Positions 1 to 12,150 of a stretch of 64,000 bases of DNA are shown here, in pieces (position 1 is the first letter of the stretch; each line of letters opens with the position of its first letter). Where the stretch lies: assembly GCA_009760855.2 (NCBI GenBank), contig WPIO01000011.1, positions 231,501-295,500 of the forward strand, written 5' to 3'. The notes beneath the pieces are model-generated. The model saw nothing but the letters and a program-made list of their open reading frames with translations. It was not told the DNA's origin and did not search any database. A program made the translations under genes and the position numbers. The DNA is from Cristatella mucedo. Lineage: Eukaryota > Bryozoa > Phylactolaemata > Cristatellidae.

Positions 1-265
1 CAGGGTCGTGGGCTCATCGCTGCAAGCGATCAGCTCCTCAGCCACTGACCCGTATTGATTGTCATACAGTCTAGATGGCCATCTAGCACCCACTGACCGT
101 CGAATAGGTGCATTATTTAACTCGGTGGGAGCGTGTTGCAGCGTAGGTTGGGCCGTAGATGCATTGTCAGTCGAAGCTTGGACTTGTTGCAGAGATTCAG
201 TTGGAGATGTTCGTTCAAGGTGCTGCACAGCATCCTCCCCTGGGACTGTATAAACTCCGTCCGAT
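1..265 (-). pseudogene. Copia pol: integrase-RT linker
   Basis: One minus-strand frame is open from about 260 to the window edge. It contains a Pro/Thr/Gln-rich stretch, then RRSVGARWPSRLYD and, at the edge, ACSDEPTTL. This is the usual layout just before the Copia reverse transcriptase, where a basic R-R-S-x-R motif is followed by an acidic 'DEP.T..EA' start. The frame is interrupted by a stop at about 265, where it meets the preceding pre-integrase segment, consistent with an internal deletion of about 1 kb of integrase. The continuation is outside the window. Confidence 0.6.
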
Positions 266-267
266 TG

Positions 268-660
268 TCATGCCTGAGCAGCCGATACAGTTTGCCGTCT
301 CTGTGAAGTACCTAGCAGGTGGAAAAATTTCCCTTGTATTATGCCAGAAGTGGCCACTTTTTTTGACCCAGGGCAGGTGAAAGACACAAGATCGCCATTA
401 AACTTGACCATATAGCCTCTTAGGACGCATTGGCTCAAGGGAAAAATGTTCGTGGCAAGTTTGGGTAGGAGAAAAACATCTCGAAGTGTGACTTCCCGCC
501 ATGCAGTACCTACATGCAGCTGAATATGCACCGTACCCATGCCGTTCACTTCAAGTACTTCTGTGTAACCACCGCGACAATGCCAACAATTTTCTCGCAG
601 TATGTAAAGAGCTCGGGCTCGTTGCACATATGCTGCTCGGTTCCAGAGTATATTAGCCAT
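268..660 (-). pseudogene. Copia pol: protease end / gag-pre-integrase region
   Basis: A 130-codon open stretch contains GMGTVHIQLH, then VTLRDVFLLPKLATNIFPLS, then a Gly-Tyr-x-Val-x-Phe run. This matches the Copia pattern 'G.G.v.i....l.dVl.vP.l..Nl.S...l...G..v.F'. It ends with a 'GKFFHLLG' segment that normally precedes the HHCC integrase domain, but no HHCC follows. The reading then passes through a stop into the linker. The first ATG at 660 is not a natural start: the polyprotein would begin in gag upstream. Confidence 0.65.
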
Positions 661-947
661 TCCAGCTGTAACGGAAGCTGGAAGGCAGTCTAGTCGGCAG
701 TAAAAACGAAAGAGTCCATAGTCGCTCTATTGGCCTGTGATAGGGCATTTTCGTAAAGTCGCGCATGTCCCTTGCTTCAAGGGTCATTATCAGCAGCTGT
801 CAAGACTCGTGTAGCCCATTAAGCATTCCTAGGATAATCTGTTCCTCTGGTATATTGTCCCCTGTGGCTGGAAGCAAATTTGCAATTGATTTGGCTTTCG
901 TAGTCCTGTACATTGTCACCTACAGCCATCCGGATAGATGCCAGCTT

Positions 948-1330
948 CTAATGTAGGAGTAGCCTACTCGTCAGCGTTCTGGAAGCGTATATGGCATCCA
1001 GCTTCCGCCATGATTCTGAAGCCGTTGCCATGGTTCTAATACCGGAACTCATAAGCACAGAATCCGAGACCGCCATGGCAAGCACAGACGAAGCCTTTGC
1101 CGTGCGCCTGTCAAACTCCTGCTGTACCTTAACGTCCTCTTCGTCTTTCTTGCAACTTTTACCGGTAAGAGATGCAACATCCATGGGCCATGTCTCTTCG
1201 CCATTTAAGAAACCCCACAGCTCGTTTGCGATGAAAAAGAATGTTTTTCAAATACTCTACAGCTGCCAATTCTCACCCATAAACTTCTCCAAGCCAACAA
1301 AACCAGTGAACGCTGGGCCCATAACCTTTG
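948..1330 (-). pseudogene. Copia gag relic
   Basis: Reading the minus strand from about 1330 gives a 'FTGFVGLEKFMGENWQL' start, two stops, then 'ELWGFLNGEETWP' and a 78-codon open segment (1184-948) with a 'TMATASESWRKLDAIYASRTL' block. This is the order of the Copia gag (DUF4219/UBN2-like): a 'L.G.NF..W' entry, a 'lW..l.G.e..P' block, then 'tA.e.W..L...y'. In-frame stops near 1270-1260 show that it is broken. The C-terminal zinc knuckle was not seen. Confidence 0.65.
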
Positions 1331-1370
1331 GGACGCAGTAGTGCCGTGAAGCCAGTCATGAATAATAAAA

Positions 1371-1932
1371 ACGCGTTTATTACTATGCACAAAACGAAGG
1401 TCTATAGGAAATACGAAAGCAGTCTGGAGAAATAATTTTGGAATTCACGTTTATAGTAAGTTAACATAGTTTTCTAAATAGTATTTACCACTCCTAACCT
1501 CATGTTACCGACAAAGCGATACCAATGCTGAGTTTGAACTTGACCAGTACAGAGACTATTCGGTCGCTATTTATGGATTTATCTATGGTCCCTTTAAAAA
1601 ACTGCCATTACTTTCAAGGCAGCTATAACATATTGCCAAGACGACAACTAGCCAATTCTCGTAGCTAAACGAGCTGCTGCTTCAAGCAAGCTAAAACTAG
1701 CTACGCTATGTACCTGTTCCTGCACTGTGCTCCAAGCTTCAACAGTTTGACGAGTAGGTCCTGGAACCGTCATAGAAATCGTGAAATCCGAAAGAGAAAC
1801 GGAATAATAACTGCCCATCGTTCATCACTCATCGGCTACTTTATCGTAAACGACAAATCTTGCCAAATGACACATTTATTTTGGTAAAATACTAGTAATT
1901 GACCAAGCTCGCTTAAACTACAGCAACAACAG
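1371..1932. other. Unassigned spacer
   Basis: AT-rich sequence with no coding stretch I can support. A right-hand LTR of the Copia relic could lie here, but no TG...CA pair could be shown. A short CAACAACAAC run precedes the LINE tail. Confidence 0.4.
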
Positions 1933-2940
1933 TTATAATAATAATAATAATAATAATAATAGTAATTCACTTGATAAAGCGCCCTCAGAGAACTTAATAT
2001 CTCTCTAGGCGCTTTAAGTTTGCTGTAAAGTGAAATACAATCGAAATGTAAGTGAAATCATGCTTGTGAAAGCAAACGAAATGAATAGTATGGTTAGGGG
2101 TGACATGCACAGGGTCAGCATGCAAATGTGGTTAGTGGCAGCATGCACAGAGTCAGCACGCATAAGTACATGAAGGACGAATCACAGGGACCCACCAAAT
2201 GCTGTCCTAAATAGGTGTGTTCTTAGGTTCCTCTTAAATGTGGTCAGGTAAGGGGAATGTTTTGATGCAGGTCAGCAGGGAGTTCCAGGCTTTGGGAGCA
2301 TATGAACTAAATGCACGATCTCCAAAGGATTTAAGGTTTGCATGAGGTATTTCTAGACTGTTGGATTCCGAAAAGCGAGTGGTACAATGCTTGGCCTGAT
2401 GGGGTAGTATATCTACAAAATAGGCTGGAGCCATAGAATAAAGGGACCTAAAAGTGAGCGACAAAACCTTGAAGTCAATCCGTTGCTTGACTGGTAGCCA
2501 GTGCAGGTCGGCGAGAAGTGGAGTAATGTGGCAACTGCGAAGCTCACGACAGACAAGCCTAGCTGCTGGAGTTTTGAACCAGCTGCAATCGCCTGATAGC
2601 ATATGCTGGTAGGCCAGTGAGCAGTGAGTTGCAGAAGTCGAGACGGGATGTCACGAATGCATGGACCAACTTGGACGTGGTATTTTTATCTAAACAGGCC
2701 CGAATTTTAGCAATGTTATGAAGCTGAAAATAGGCGGATTTGACTGTGGAGCTGATGTGGTCGTCTAACGAGAGGTCGCTTTGGAGTATGACACATAGAT
2801 TTCGAGCTGATTCAACTGGAGATATGCTGGCAGAGTCAATTTTGAGAGTCAGCCTTTCCAATCTCTGGATCACACTGGGTTTGCCCATAACTAGTAAGTT
2901 AGTTTTATCATCGTTAAGTTTAATGAAACATTGTTAATGA
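1933..2940 (-). mobile_element. L2/CR1-like LINE family A, 3' fragment (copy A1)
   Basis: The left end is a (TAA)n tail followed by the family 3' hairpin (two 8-bp arms, AAAGCGCC and GGCGCTTT in element sense, around a TCTCT/AGAGA inner stem). Then comes a ~270 bp 3' UTR and the minus-strand C-terminus of the RT ORF2. The peptide segments 2602-2234 and 2888-2559 carry the thumb/C-terminal block 'HITPLLADLHWLPVKQRIDF' and 'SESNSLEIPHANLKSFGDRA'. A frameshift lies near 2580. The copy is 5' truncated at about 2940, just after the RT 'DDKTNLLVMGKP' region. Confidence 0.85.
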
Positions 2941-3035
2941 AGCATTTTCAAGAATACAAAGTTATTGAAAGTGTGTTTCCGTTGCACATAACCTTCAAAA
3001 TACTATGGTTTTCAAGTAAATCATGGAGCTATATA

Positions 3036-4842
3036 ATAATAATAATAATTATAATGCATGTGATAAAGCACTCTCAGAGAACCTAATTTCTTTCTAGGGG
3101 CTTAACATTTGCTGCGAAGGTAAATGCAATGGAATGGGTAGTCAAATCGTGCTTGAAAAACAAACAAAATTAACAATATGGTTAGGGGTGACATGCACAG
3201 GGTCAGCTTGCAAATGTGATTAGTGGCAGCATGCACAGTGTCAGCTCGCATAAGCACATCAAGGATGAATCACAGGGACCCACTAAATGCTGTCCTAAAT
3301 AGGTGTTTTTAAGTTTCTTTTAAATGTGGTCAGGTCATGGGAATGTTCTGATGCAGGTCGGGAGGAAGTTCCAGTCTTTTGGAGCATACAAACTAAATGC
3401 ACGGTCGCCAAGGGATTTAAGATTTGCACGAGGTAATTCTAGACTGTTGGATTATGAAAAGCAGGTGGTTCGATGGTTGGCCTGTCGGGGTAGTATATCT
3501 GAGAGATAGGCCGGAGCAGTAGAACGAAGGGACCTAAAAGTGAGCGACAAAACCTTGAAGTCGATCCGTTGCTTGACTGGCAGCCAGTGCAGGTCGGCGA
3601 GAGGTAGAGTAATGTGGCAACTGTGTTGCTCTCGACAGACAAGCCTAGCCGTTGGAGTTTTCCACCAGCTGTAATCGCCCGATAGCACATGCTGGTATGC
3701 CAGCAAGGAGTGAGTTGCAGAAGTCGAGACGGGATGTCACGAATGCGTGGACCACCTTAAATGTGGTATTCTTATTTAACCAAGCCCTTTTAGCAATGTT
3801 GTAAAGCCTAAAACAGGCAGATTTGACTGTGGAGCTTATATGATCGTCTAACGAAAGGTTGCTTTGGAATATGACACCTAGATTTGCAGCTGATTCAACT
3901 GGAGATATGCTGGCAGAGCTAATTTCGAGTCAGCCTTTCTAATCTCTGAATCACATTGGGTTTCCCATTACTAGTAAGTGAGTTTCATCATCGTTTAGTC
4001 TCAGAAATTATTCTGCCATCTATGTACAAATGTCATTAATGCATGCAGCAAGTGAGTTGTGAGAATTTGAGGTGCTCGAAGGCTCGCAGGGATCAAAGCA
4101 AAGGTACAACTGAGTGTCATCCACATAGAAGTAAAACCCTAGATTGTGCATGGCAATCACATCAGCAAAAGGAAGAGTATAAAGCGTAAAAAGAAACGGT
4201 CCTAGCACGGATCCCTGAGGTACTCCATATTTCAAAGGTACTTCAAATGATCTTTGTCTATTCGCGTCAATACTCTGGAGTCTCCCACTGAGATTGGATC
4301 TGAACCACTTCAGAGCAGTGCTAGTGATGGCCGGCGAGATGAGAGGAGCTCTAGAAGAACTTTGTGTTTGATGGTATCAAAAGCTGCCGAAATATCGAGC
4401 GAAACAAGCAGAGACACTCTACCCAAGTATGCATTCCTAAGTATGTCGTTGTATACCCTATGAAATGCTGACTCTGTGGAGTTACTATCTTTAGGGCCAG
4501 ACTGGACATTACCAGCAAGGTGTGAGGTTTTGATATATAAGTTCAAATGGTCTGCCTTGACCTGTTCCAGTGTCTTTGATAGGAATGGTAGAAGGGTGAC
4601 AGGGCGGTAGTTGTTTAAGTTCTCTTGGTCTAGTGTATCTTTCTTTAGAAGTGGTCTGACTACAGCTTTTTTGAAACGTGCAGGGGCATGACCTGAGGCT
4701 AAAGACATATGAATGATGTTAGTTATGCATGGCAGCAGCAGATCAATGCAACAGAGGATCAGGACAGTCGGAATATGATCCAGAGGACTTGTTGTCTCCA
4801 TCGATTGAGATACGAACTTTAGGACTAGATCACTAGTGACCT
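3036..4842 (-). mobile_element. LINE family A, 5'-truncated copy A2
   Basis: This minus-strand copy runs from the (TAA)n tail at 3036 through the 3' UTR, the C-terminal block (3706-3439), the polymerase motifs (4235-4020) and the RT fingers (4801-4310). The 5' boundary, near 4842, falls just upstream of the RT start (the 'DLVLKFVSQS' region shared with copies at 26.2 kb and 50.05 kb). Several frameshifts and stops make it non-coding. It is the most complete family A RT on the left side of the array. Confidence 0.85.
4020..4801 (-). pseudogene. LINE reverse transcriptase fragment of copy A2
   Basis: Two minus-strand pieces make up the RT. Segment 4801-4310 holds the fingers and motif A: 'FKKAVVRPLLKK', 'NYRPVTLLPFLSK' and the catalytic 'LDISAAFDTIKH'. 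Segment 4235-4020 holds 'YGVPQGSVLGPFLF' and motif C as FYVDDTQLYL, so both metal-binding Asp residues survive here, unlike in the other RT copies in the window. The frame changes between the two pieces, near 4310-4236. Family-level assignment to L2/CR1 is from the FY[AV]DDTQLY and PVKQRI..K blocks. Confidence 0.85.
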
Positions 4843-6864
4843 ATATAGGGCTAAGAGCAGTTAAAGCTCGGACGAGCTCGGCAGCCTATATTGGACGTGG
4901 AATGGTGAATGGCGTACCCTAAATTGTTTGTATGCTTTCATCGAGTATCCTCCCTTTCTTCTGTTACGTGCATTCACACACAATAATGATGCTTACGACA
5001 TAGTATGCAAAGCACACATTCTGCGGTGCCTTTCAACTGCTTTCTGGATCCTTAGTTTCACTGAGCACTCGCCTGGCTATGTTTCATCAGAGGACGTTAC
5101 TTTAAAACTGGAAGGTAAACGATTCCACGGTTCACAGCGAAGTCGCCCGTTTTTACTAGTTAGTAAATAATCAAGGATTATGAGGTACACAATGCTTGGG
5201 CGATAACAATTTAAGAACGAAAGCGTTAAAACTTAGTTTAAACTAATGATGTCGTCGTTATGGAATTGACCCATTGAACCAATAAGTATAGGAAACGTAG
5301 TAGCTTAAAAGTGACCGGCCAGACAATAAGGATAATGTGAATATCCTCTACCTTGATGCGTGTTGATCGCGTTTCTTCAGATGGTGTACGTTATGAAACG
5401 ATCGTATTGTTTCAGTCGCTGCCTGTGAAACATCAGGAGCCATTGTCAAATTTATCGGAGCTTATAGGGGACCGCTTATTTTACTATTACGTTTTAATAC
5501 GCAGCCATACTACTTGGTGTTTCCTCATAGTGACTTAACTGGATGACACTTCTTAGCTATGACCGCCTACGTTCATCTGCTTAACAGTACAAAAATTTGG
5601 ACTGGCTTAAGATAATGCCGAACCAGGCTCAGTTGAAATCCCTGCCAAACCTATGCAACTCACCACTTCGCAAGTATTCCTCCTGATACAATGACATGCT
5701 AAAAATTGGGTCAAAATAGACAACTTATTAAACCTTCAATGTTGGTTGTGTGAAGCTATACGGCATTTGACTGACACGTCCTGGCTGCTCTACAGGCACC
5801 ATATTGACTTCGCGGCTCAGACTGTCGCATTTAGTTCTATGCAATAAATCTCTTTCCTCTAAGCGACTACCTGAATTAATTTTCGGATTAGACCTGGCAT
5901 TGTATCACACGACGGTTTGGACTCCGGTGGACTGGTTTTGCCTTTGGCAATTTTATATTCCTTGGTAACGATGCACTCCGTTATTCAGCTCCTATGAACA
6001 GGAGCTCACATTTCCATTTTAAATAACCACCACCTGAAATCATACCTGCTTCTCGCAAAGTATTCATTCATTAGGAGTGAATGGCCCGTGTTAGCCTTTT
6101 GTGTGTTCCGAATCAGAGCTCTTTTTGGTAAAGGAAAACATGAAAAATTGTTTATGGACACCAAGACATTGACAGTGACATTGGCTTGGCATCAGATGCA
6201 AGGCCATACACTTGGCGACTATCGTCGGAGAGAATCGACTGAAGACTTTGGCAGCTGCCAGCTCGGTCAACCGTCCGAGCTGCTGCGTTGGCAATAGTTC
6301 TTCAACTACGTCATGGACTGATCTATGCATCAAGGGGATTTTAATTTAACTTAATTGATAGTACTGTCCCTGATTGTTTCGCGGGATCGTGCTGCGACAT
6401 TCGATAGTGTATGCAGTTCGTAAATAGTGCACATGATTGATGTGACCCGGGCAGTCGCCGGAAGGCAGTAAGTGGGCATAGAGGCAGAGAGTCGTGCTTC
6501 CCTCCATTCCGTATGAAGTGAAACAAACTGATGGTACTGAAAATCGCTCAAAGCTCAGGACCTCCTTTATTTCCCCGTGTACGGAACCGAAGAAGCACGA
6601 TGCTCTTTACCACCCTTCACGAGTTAAAGTAAATCACAATTTAATTTTGATTGGAAGGGAGCAGATGATGAGAATTCAATTATGGGCACACACTGGAGGT
6701 CCTGAATAAGCCTAGTTATAGAGTAATTTAGACCTGATGCCATTACCTGGGGAGCGTGTTTTGATGTCATACCTTAATGTACATGCACTGCTATTAATTT
6801 TGTGGGTCATCTTAAGAAATTAGCTCTGCATCCGTTGCTTAACTCTGACCCTCAAGGACTTCCA
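4843..6864. other. Unassigned spacer, no gene seen
   Basis: About 2 kb with only short chance ORFs (60-80 codons, none with recognisable domains). It is moderately AT-rich with no tandem repeats noticed. It lies between two minus-strand LINE copies. Confidence 0.4.
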
Positions 6865-7611
6865 TGGATAATAATAATAATCATAATTCACTTGATAAAG
6901 CGCCATCTGAGAACTTAATCTCTATCGAGGCACTTTGCATTTGCTGTAAAGTGAAATGCAATTGAATGGTAAGTAAAATCATGCTTGAAAAACAAACGAA
7001 ATGAATAATATGGTTAGGGGTGACATGCACAGGGTCAGCATGCAAATGTGGTTAGTGGCAGCATGCACAGTGTCAGCACGCATAAGCACATCAAGGACGA
7101 ATCACAGGGACCCACCAAATGCTGTCCTAAATAGGTGTGTTTTTAAGTTTCTTTTAAATGTGGTCAGGTCATGGGAATGTTCTGATGCAGGTCAGCAGGG
7201 AGTTCCAGGCTTTGGGAGCATACGAACTAAATGCACGGTCTCCAAAGGATTTAAGGTTTGCATGAGGTATTTCTAGACTGTTGGATTCCGAAAAGCGGGT
7301 GGTGCGATGCTTGGCCTGACGGGGTAGTATATCTAACAAATAGGCTGGAGCCATAGAATAAAGGAACCTAAAAGTGAGCGACAAAACCTTGAAGTCAATC
7401 CCTTGCTTGACTGGTAGCCAGTGCAGGTCGGCGAGAAGTGGAGTAATGTGGCAACTGCGACGCTCACGACAGACAAGCCTAGCTGCTGGAGTTTTTCACC
7501 AGCTGCAATCTCCTGATCGCACATGCTGGTAGGCCAGTAATCAGTGAGTTGCAGCAGTCGAGACGAGATGTCACGAATGCTTGGACCAACTTGGACGTGG
7601 TATCCTTATCT
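6865..7611 (-). mobile_element. LINE family A 3' fragment (copy A3)
   Basis: A (TAATAATAATAATCA) tail and 3' hairpin at 6868-6945 are followed by the 3' UTR and the RT C-terminal block on the minus strand (7524-7169), with 'SESNSLEIPHANLKSFGDRA' and 'AKHRTTRF'. It is very close to copy A1 in sequence, including the AGGGGTGACATGCACAGGGT 3' UTR block. It is 5' truncated at about 7611, inside the 'LDKDT.SKLVHAF' region, exactly where the family B fragment begins. Confidence 0.85.
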
Positions 7612-8046
7612 AGGCTCCTTCGTACCTAGCTGAATTGCTGCACCTGTTCCATCTCCTCACACCCTTAGGTCATATGTGGTCTATACATTATTCGTCAATT
7701 TCTACGCTTAAAGACCCTTAGCAACGGAAGCGTTAGCTCTGCAGGTCCAAGTCTGTTAAACTCGGCTCCACAATTCGTATGCAACGACAACTACTCTCCT
7801 ACTGCCGACTATGGCTCATCCTTTTCAGATGTCCTGAGCTGCTACTCCCGTGGTACTCACTACCTCAACCGTGCTCCGGACTCTGCAATGATTCCAACTT
7901 TCTGTTTGTTTCGTTAGAAGATGTCTTTTGACTAACGAATGCATACCAAAAGCTGCTTATGGTGTGAGTTTGCTATACAGAACTCTTCTACATAACACAC
8001 ACAGAGTCTTTATGACTTTTTGGAGTTACAGACGGAGATGCAATCC
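7612..8046 (+). mobile_element. LINE family B 3'-terminal fragment (copy B1)
   Basis: This plus-strand fragment matches the 3' end of the family B element at 24.5-24.9 kb: a C-terminal ORF2 remnant, the 'Tyr-Ser-Ala' and 'THYLN.(S/A)PDSAM(L/I)P' equivalents, and the shared end TTGGAGTTACAGACGGAGAT. No ORF is intact. It abuts copy A3 on the left and the oppositely oriented copy B2 on the right, making a tail-to-tail junction near 8046. Confidence 0.75.
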
Positions 8047-9985
8047 ACCCTAGCTCGTTTAGCAAAGGAATCGCTGGCTCAAAATTCTCGAACTGAAAGG
8101 CGAGCCTTGCAGCCATATTCATAGTTCAGCTAGGTACGATGGAGCCAAGCCGTGGCGGCCTTGTACGTCAGCATAAGAACTTTGCTCTGTATCCTTTGCT
8201 CAACCGGCAACCATCCTAGCTCTTTCAGCAAAGGTGACACGTGCTCAAACCGCTGGGACTTGAAGACCAGCCTTGCAGCCATATTCATAGTCAACTGCAG
8301 TGGCCTAATGTCTTTCTTTGGTAGCCCGGCAAAAAGGGAATTACAATAATCAGACCGAGACAGAACTATGTCACTAGCTTCCTTTTTACAATCCACTGTG
8401 AATGACAGCTCCGAATCTTGGATAGGAATGGTACTCGCACAAGCTGCACAGGCAGCCTTCTGAATGAAGCTTTCTAAAGTTATGCAGCAGTTGAAAACGA
8501 CATCTCAATTTCGAGCACATGGTGATGGTCGCACAACTGCGTCCCCAATCAGAAGAGCAAAGCCATTTAATCTAGCCCTCGCTTAGGGTGTCCTGTGAGC
8601 AGCAGTTTGGTTTTATCGTCATTGAAATTCATGACGTCTGACATCTATAATTTCATGTCGGCAAGGCAAACATTGAGTTTCAAGGTGGCTGCAGAAGATT
8701 CCGACGGTTTGAACGACAAATGTATAGCTGAATATTGTCAGCATAAAAGTGACATCCTAGTGCATGGGCCTTAATCACTTTTCCCAGAGGTTGAGTATAA
8801 ATACAAAACAGCAACGGACCGAGTACAAACCCTTGAGAGACTCCACAGGTGACCCGTCTCATGTGTGAGACCTAACGCCCACACGACTCGGATTGAACAT
8901 GATCAGACAAGTACGATTTAAAGCAAGCCGTTGATTCTTCCACCAGATTGATTGTTGTTCTCAATCGTTCCAATAGAACATCGTAATAAATGGTGTCGAA
9001 GGCAGCAGAATGATCTAGCACAGCTAGGAAAGTGACATTCCCATCTCGTTGCCACGTAGAATGTCATTAATAACACGGAGTAGCGCAGTTTCAGTGAAAT
9101 ACGGACTCTTGAATCACAATTGAAATGAGCCTAATGTTTAATTCTTTTCAATAGTCAAACAGTCACTTAGCAAAACAATTTCAAGAATCTTCGACAAGAA
9201 AAGAAGAATTGGTAAAATGGGCGATAGTTTACATGGACCCCTGTAAGTAATCCAGGCTTTTTAAGTATGGGTCAAACGATTGCCGATTTGAATGACTTGA
9301 GGACGACCCTTTTTCCCTAAAAAAGCATTGCAAATCTTGGTTATTGCGGGGCTAAATTGATCACAGAGATGAAGGTATAGGGTCTTCAGGAGAGAGGTCC
9401 TTATTGCTAGACCTTATTAAGGTAGTGCCATCGAATGCTGAAACCTCGGAAAGCCATTTAAGGAAAGTCACAGGCTGGGATAATGTGATTACCTTAGTCG
9501 GAGAGGGCTTTACGGAGGTACGAATGCTCACAATACAATTGTTTTAGTAAAGAAGGCTGAAAAATTCTCTGCTAAGCTCTTAATATCTGGAGTGTCAGAC
9601 CTCTCAGCATTGGCCAGTAAACTGTTTACTGTCTTACAAAACTTGTTTAGGGTCATATTGGCTGGAATTTCGCTTTCCGATGAAAAAAACAATGCTTTTT
9701 TAAGCTTCCGGGTGTCAACTCGAAGGAAGTCTTTGAACTTGACTAGATCTGCATCACACCGATTTCTTGATACAATGTTCTAGCCTTAGATTGAACCGGC
9801 ACATCGTTAGGAGTTTTTGTGTTAATTAAAAGGAATCTCCACGATTTTTCACACGGCTAGAGCGAACGGCAGCAGGCTTGTCTATAACACTCTCGAGTGC
9901 CATGTTCATTGCATTAGCGAGAGTATCAAGGCTGCAGGTCGAGTCTGAGTTCATCTCAAGACGACCTGCAATATAAACTGATTTC
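8047..9985 (-). mobile_element. LINE family B, 5'-truncated copy B2
   Basis: A minus-strand element matching B3 (22.3-24.9 kb) from the end of the endonuclease region (about 9985-9780) through the linker (9783-9592) and RT to the C-terminal block (8396-8130, 'NMAARLVFKSQRFEHVSPLL'). Segment 8862-8680 carries 'CGVSQGFVLGPLLF' and motif C as FYADN. Numerous stops and frameshifts make it dead. Near 8047-8146 a 75-bp part of the C-terminal block is repeated out of order, and 8121-8146 is the inverted complement of 7612-7636. Confidence 0.8.
8680..8862 (-). pseudogene. RT motif B/C segment of LINE copy B2
   Basis: Sixty codons with RT motif B (CGVSQGFVLGPLLFCIY; consensus P of GVPQGS is S here) and motif C FYADNIQLYI. 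The second catalytic Asp codon reads AAT (Asn) at 8736-8734. The same FYADN occurs in copy B3. The segment is closed by stops on both sides. Confidence 0.75.
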
Positions 9986-12150
9986 AAAACTTGTCTATTT
10001 CAATGATGTGTAATATATGATGTGTAATGATGTGTAATGTTCGTCGCTTGACAAGTTCGACATTACTAAGCATTCGATATTTCTTCATTTGCAGCTTTGT
10101 GTGCCAGCAAATGTGAAGCACCTCGAAAGAGGTTTTGTTCTTTGCTAGCACCACATCAAGTGTATTTTTTAGGCTAAATTTTTTATTCACTCAAGTTTGC
10201 AAAGGTCAGTAGTAACATGGGTAGCCGCGTGCAGCCATGCCTCTCAGCTTTTTACTGCTATCCCTACCGGTTAGTAACGGATTTTATAGCAAGATATCAC
10301 TAGTTAAGACTTTAGGCTTCATTGTTGAATCATTAAAAGTTGCTCAGTAAAAATGGTTGAGGTCCAATGATTTATCAATAATACAGGTTCTTAGGAAAAA
10401 TTTAGAAAATCCTCACATGACTGACTGTTAAATCGTTGGCATTTATCGTCAATGAAATTGTTACAAGATTACTAGCCAATCCCCAACCTTATTCATGCAT
10501 CAGTGACAAAAAGTTCTTAAGTGGCTAATTTTGTCGAATAATCATACAAATCCAAAGATTGAAAACTTGGTTGTTTTTTGAAGAAAAAGTTTTATAGGTA
10601 ACCATTAATTTAAATCGAAAGTTTTGGAGCAGCCCATCCATAGGAGTGTCAGAGGGACACTAAAGCAGACAACCAACGTGACACATTTTGTGATCACCGG
10701 CTCGAGACTTAGGCTAGCCGGGAGAAAGGTATCACGGTGCCAAGGAATTGTTTAACTTGTATATGTCGACTTGTCTCCTCTTTTCGAATTCTTTAATGCA
10801 GAGGTTCCACACGAAACATGCCGCCTATTCCCGTTACCCCGACTAGCTTATAAAAAACTCTATTCGCAAAAATCAGTTTGGCCTTAAAAATGCATCGCTC
10901 TTTAAGTGCTCTAATGCACCATCCATTGCTTTGCATTTATTTATTGACTCGTTTCAACCACTACATGAGCTTTTCTGGTTTTTAAAATCGTGAGCTCCGT
11001 TGCGGGACGAAGAAAATTTGGAATTTACAAGTGCTCATCCGTGGTCGCTAACAACGAATGTTAACACATTTTAGATCTCAGTAGACCTGTTAATGTCTCT
11101 ATTTTAAGACTGAGTCACCTGTTAATGTCAGTATTTTGCTTGGTTTTTATTTTAGTTTGGCTTCCCAGGCGTATCTCTGCAGAATTCAATGTAAGATACA
11201 AGTAGTCGAATAGTTGTATTTTGATTCTCTTGTCTGGATTAAGGTATAGTGGGATTACCAAACTGGTTTTTTGCTTAAACCTGATAGTTTTCTACCTGCC
11301 TTATCTTGAATATGGATCTTATGACTTCCATAGTAACTCACTGTTTGCGATGCTAAATTTAGTTATGCATCTACTGAAATGGTCTTTCTTCGGTGACTTT
11401 ATTATTTATAATTTCTTTAATAGGGTGGTGTTAAATGCAGGCACCCGTAAGGATTCGAATTACCCCAAAGGTGTCTGTATTAATAAGTAGAAAAATATTT
11501 AGGCCCTGCCTGAAATGGAAACCCATGGAAATGTGTACTGCTTCTTGACAATGGTAGGCATCAGTAATTTTGGAAACAATGTCTGTTTTTTAACTGAATC
11601 TTTTACTGAGTGGCATAAGAACCCTAACATCTAAAGCAGATGCTTTCATCAGGCATGAAAAGATTCGCCTCTGCAAGCCTCAAACAGCAATGAGCTGATT
11701 CGTGAATCGGAGCCGCTTAGCGGTATTTAAGACAAAGCTTCTTCTATAAAGCACTTGTAAAAACAGACATCATTTTACAATTGTCCTTGTCGAAAATGGC
11801 TACAATTTAAATAGTCGGTGACTCGCCCAGCAGTAATAAACGGTCACCATTGGCTAAATTTGTTGTTTATAACCTTTGCTATGCTGATTACATTAATTTT
11901 GACAGCAGCAAAAAATGCGAAATCCGCTGAGATAGTGCACACTCACCAATTAACAAGCGGATTGCAAAATACGGTGAGAGGTGAAATTGTGTTTAAGTTA
12001 TAACTATGCTTTTGTGGACCACCTTTATAGAACTGAACGCAACTCTGTCTAGGCTCTTAACTGATACTGTATAGCAAGCATTAGCTTACGATTATTGGTA
12101 ATACAAGCCGCCACCAGACACATTGCAAGGAGATAGGTGTGCAAGAAGCG
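9986..12150. other. Unassigned spacer
   Basis: AT-rich. A short imperfect TGATGTGTAA tandem run lies at 10,010-10,040. The longest open stretch, 11,221-11,490 (+, 89 codons, Leu/Phe-rich), has no recognisable domain and is probably chance. Confidence 0.35.

Larger units (their letters stand above)
1..1370 (-). mobile_element. Ty1/Copia LTR-retrotransposon relic, integrase deleted, truncated by window edge
   Basis: Three collinear minus-strand segments match the Copia polyprotein order: gag (about 1330 to 948), the end of protease plus the pre-integrase region (660 to 268), and the integrase-RT linker (265 to 1). The zinc knuckle and protease active site were not found in 690-947, and the integrase core is absent between segments two and three. 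RT would lie beyond base 1. No LTR could be identified on the right side. Stops and frame changes show the copy is dead. The assignment rests on motif order recognised by eye. Confidence 0.72.

Noticed and set aside
7612-9985. Classical twin-priming inversion of one LINE
   Set aside because: Twin priming puts the inverted 5' part before the 3' end; here the inverted part lies after the 3' end, tail to tail.
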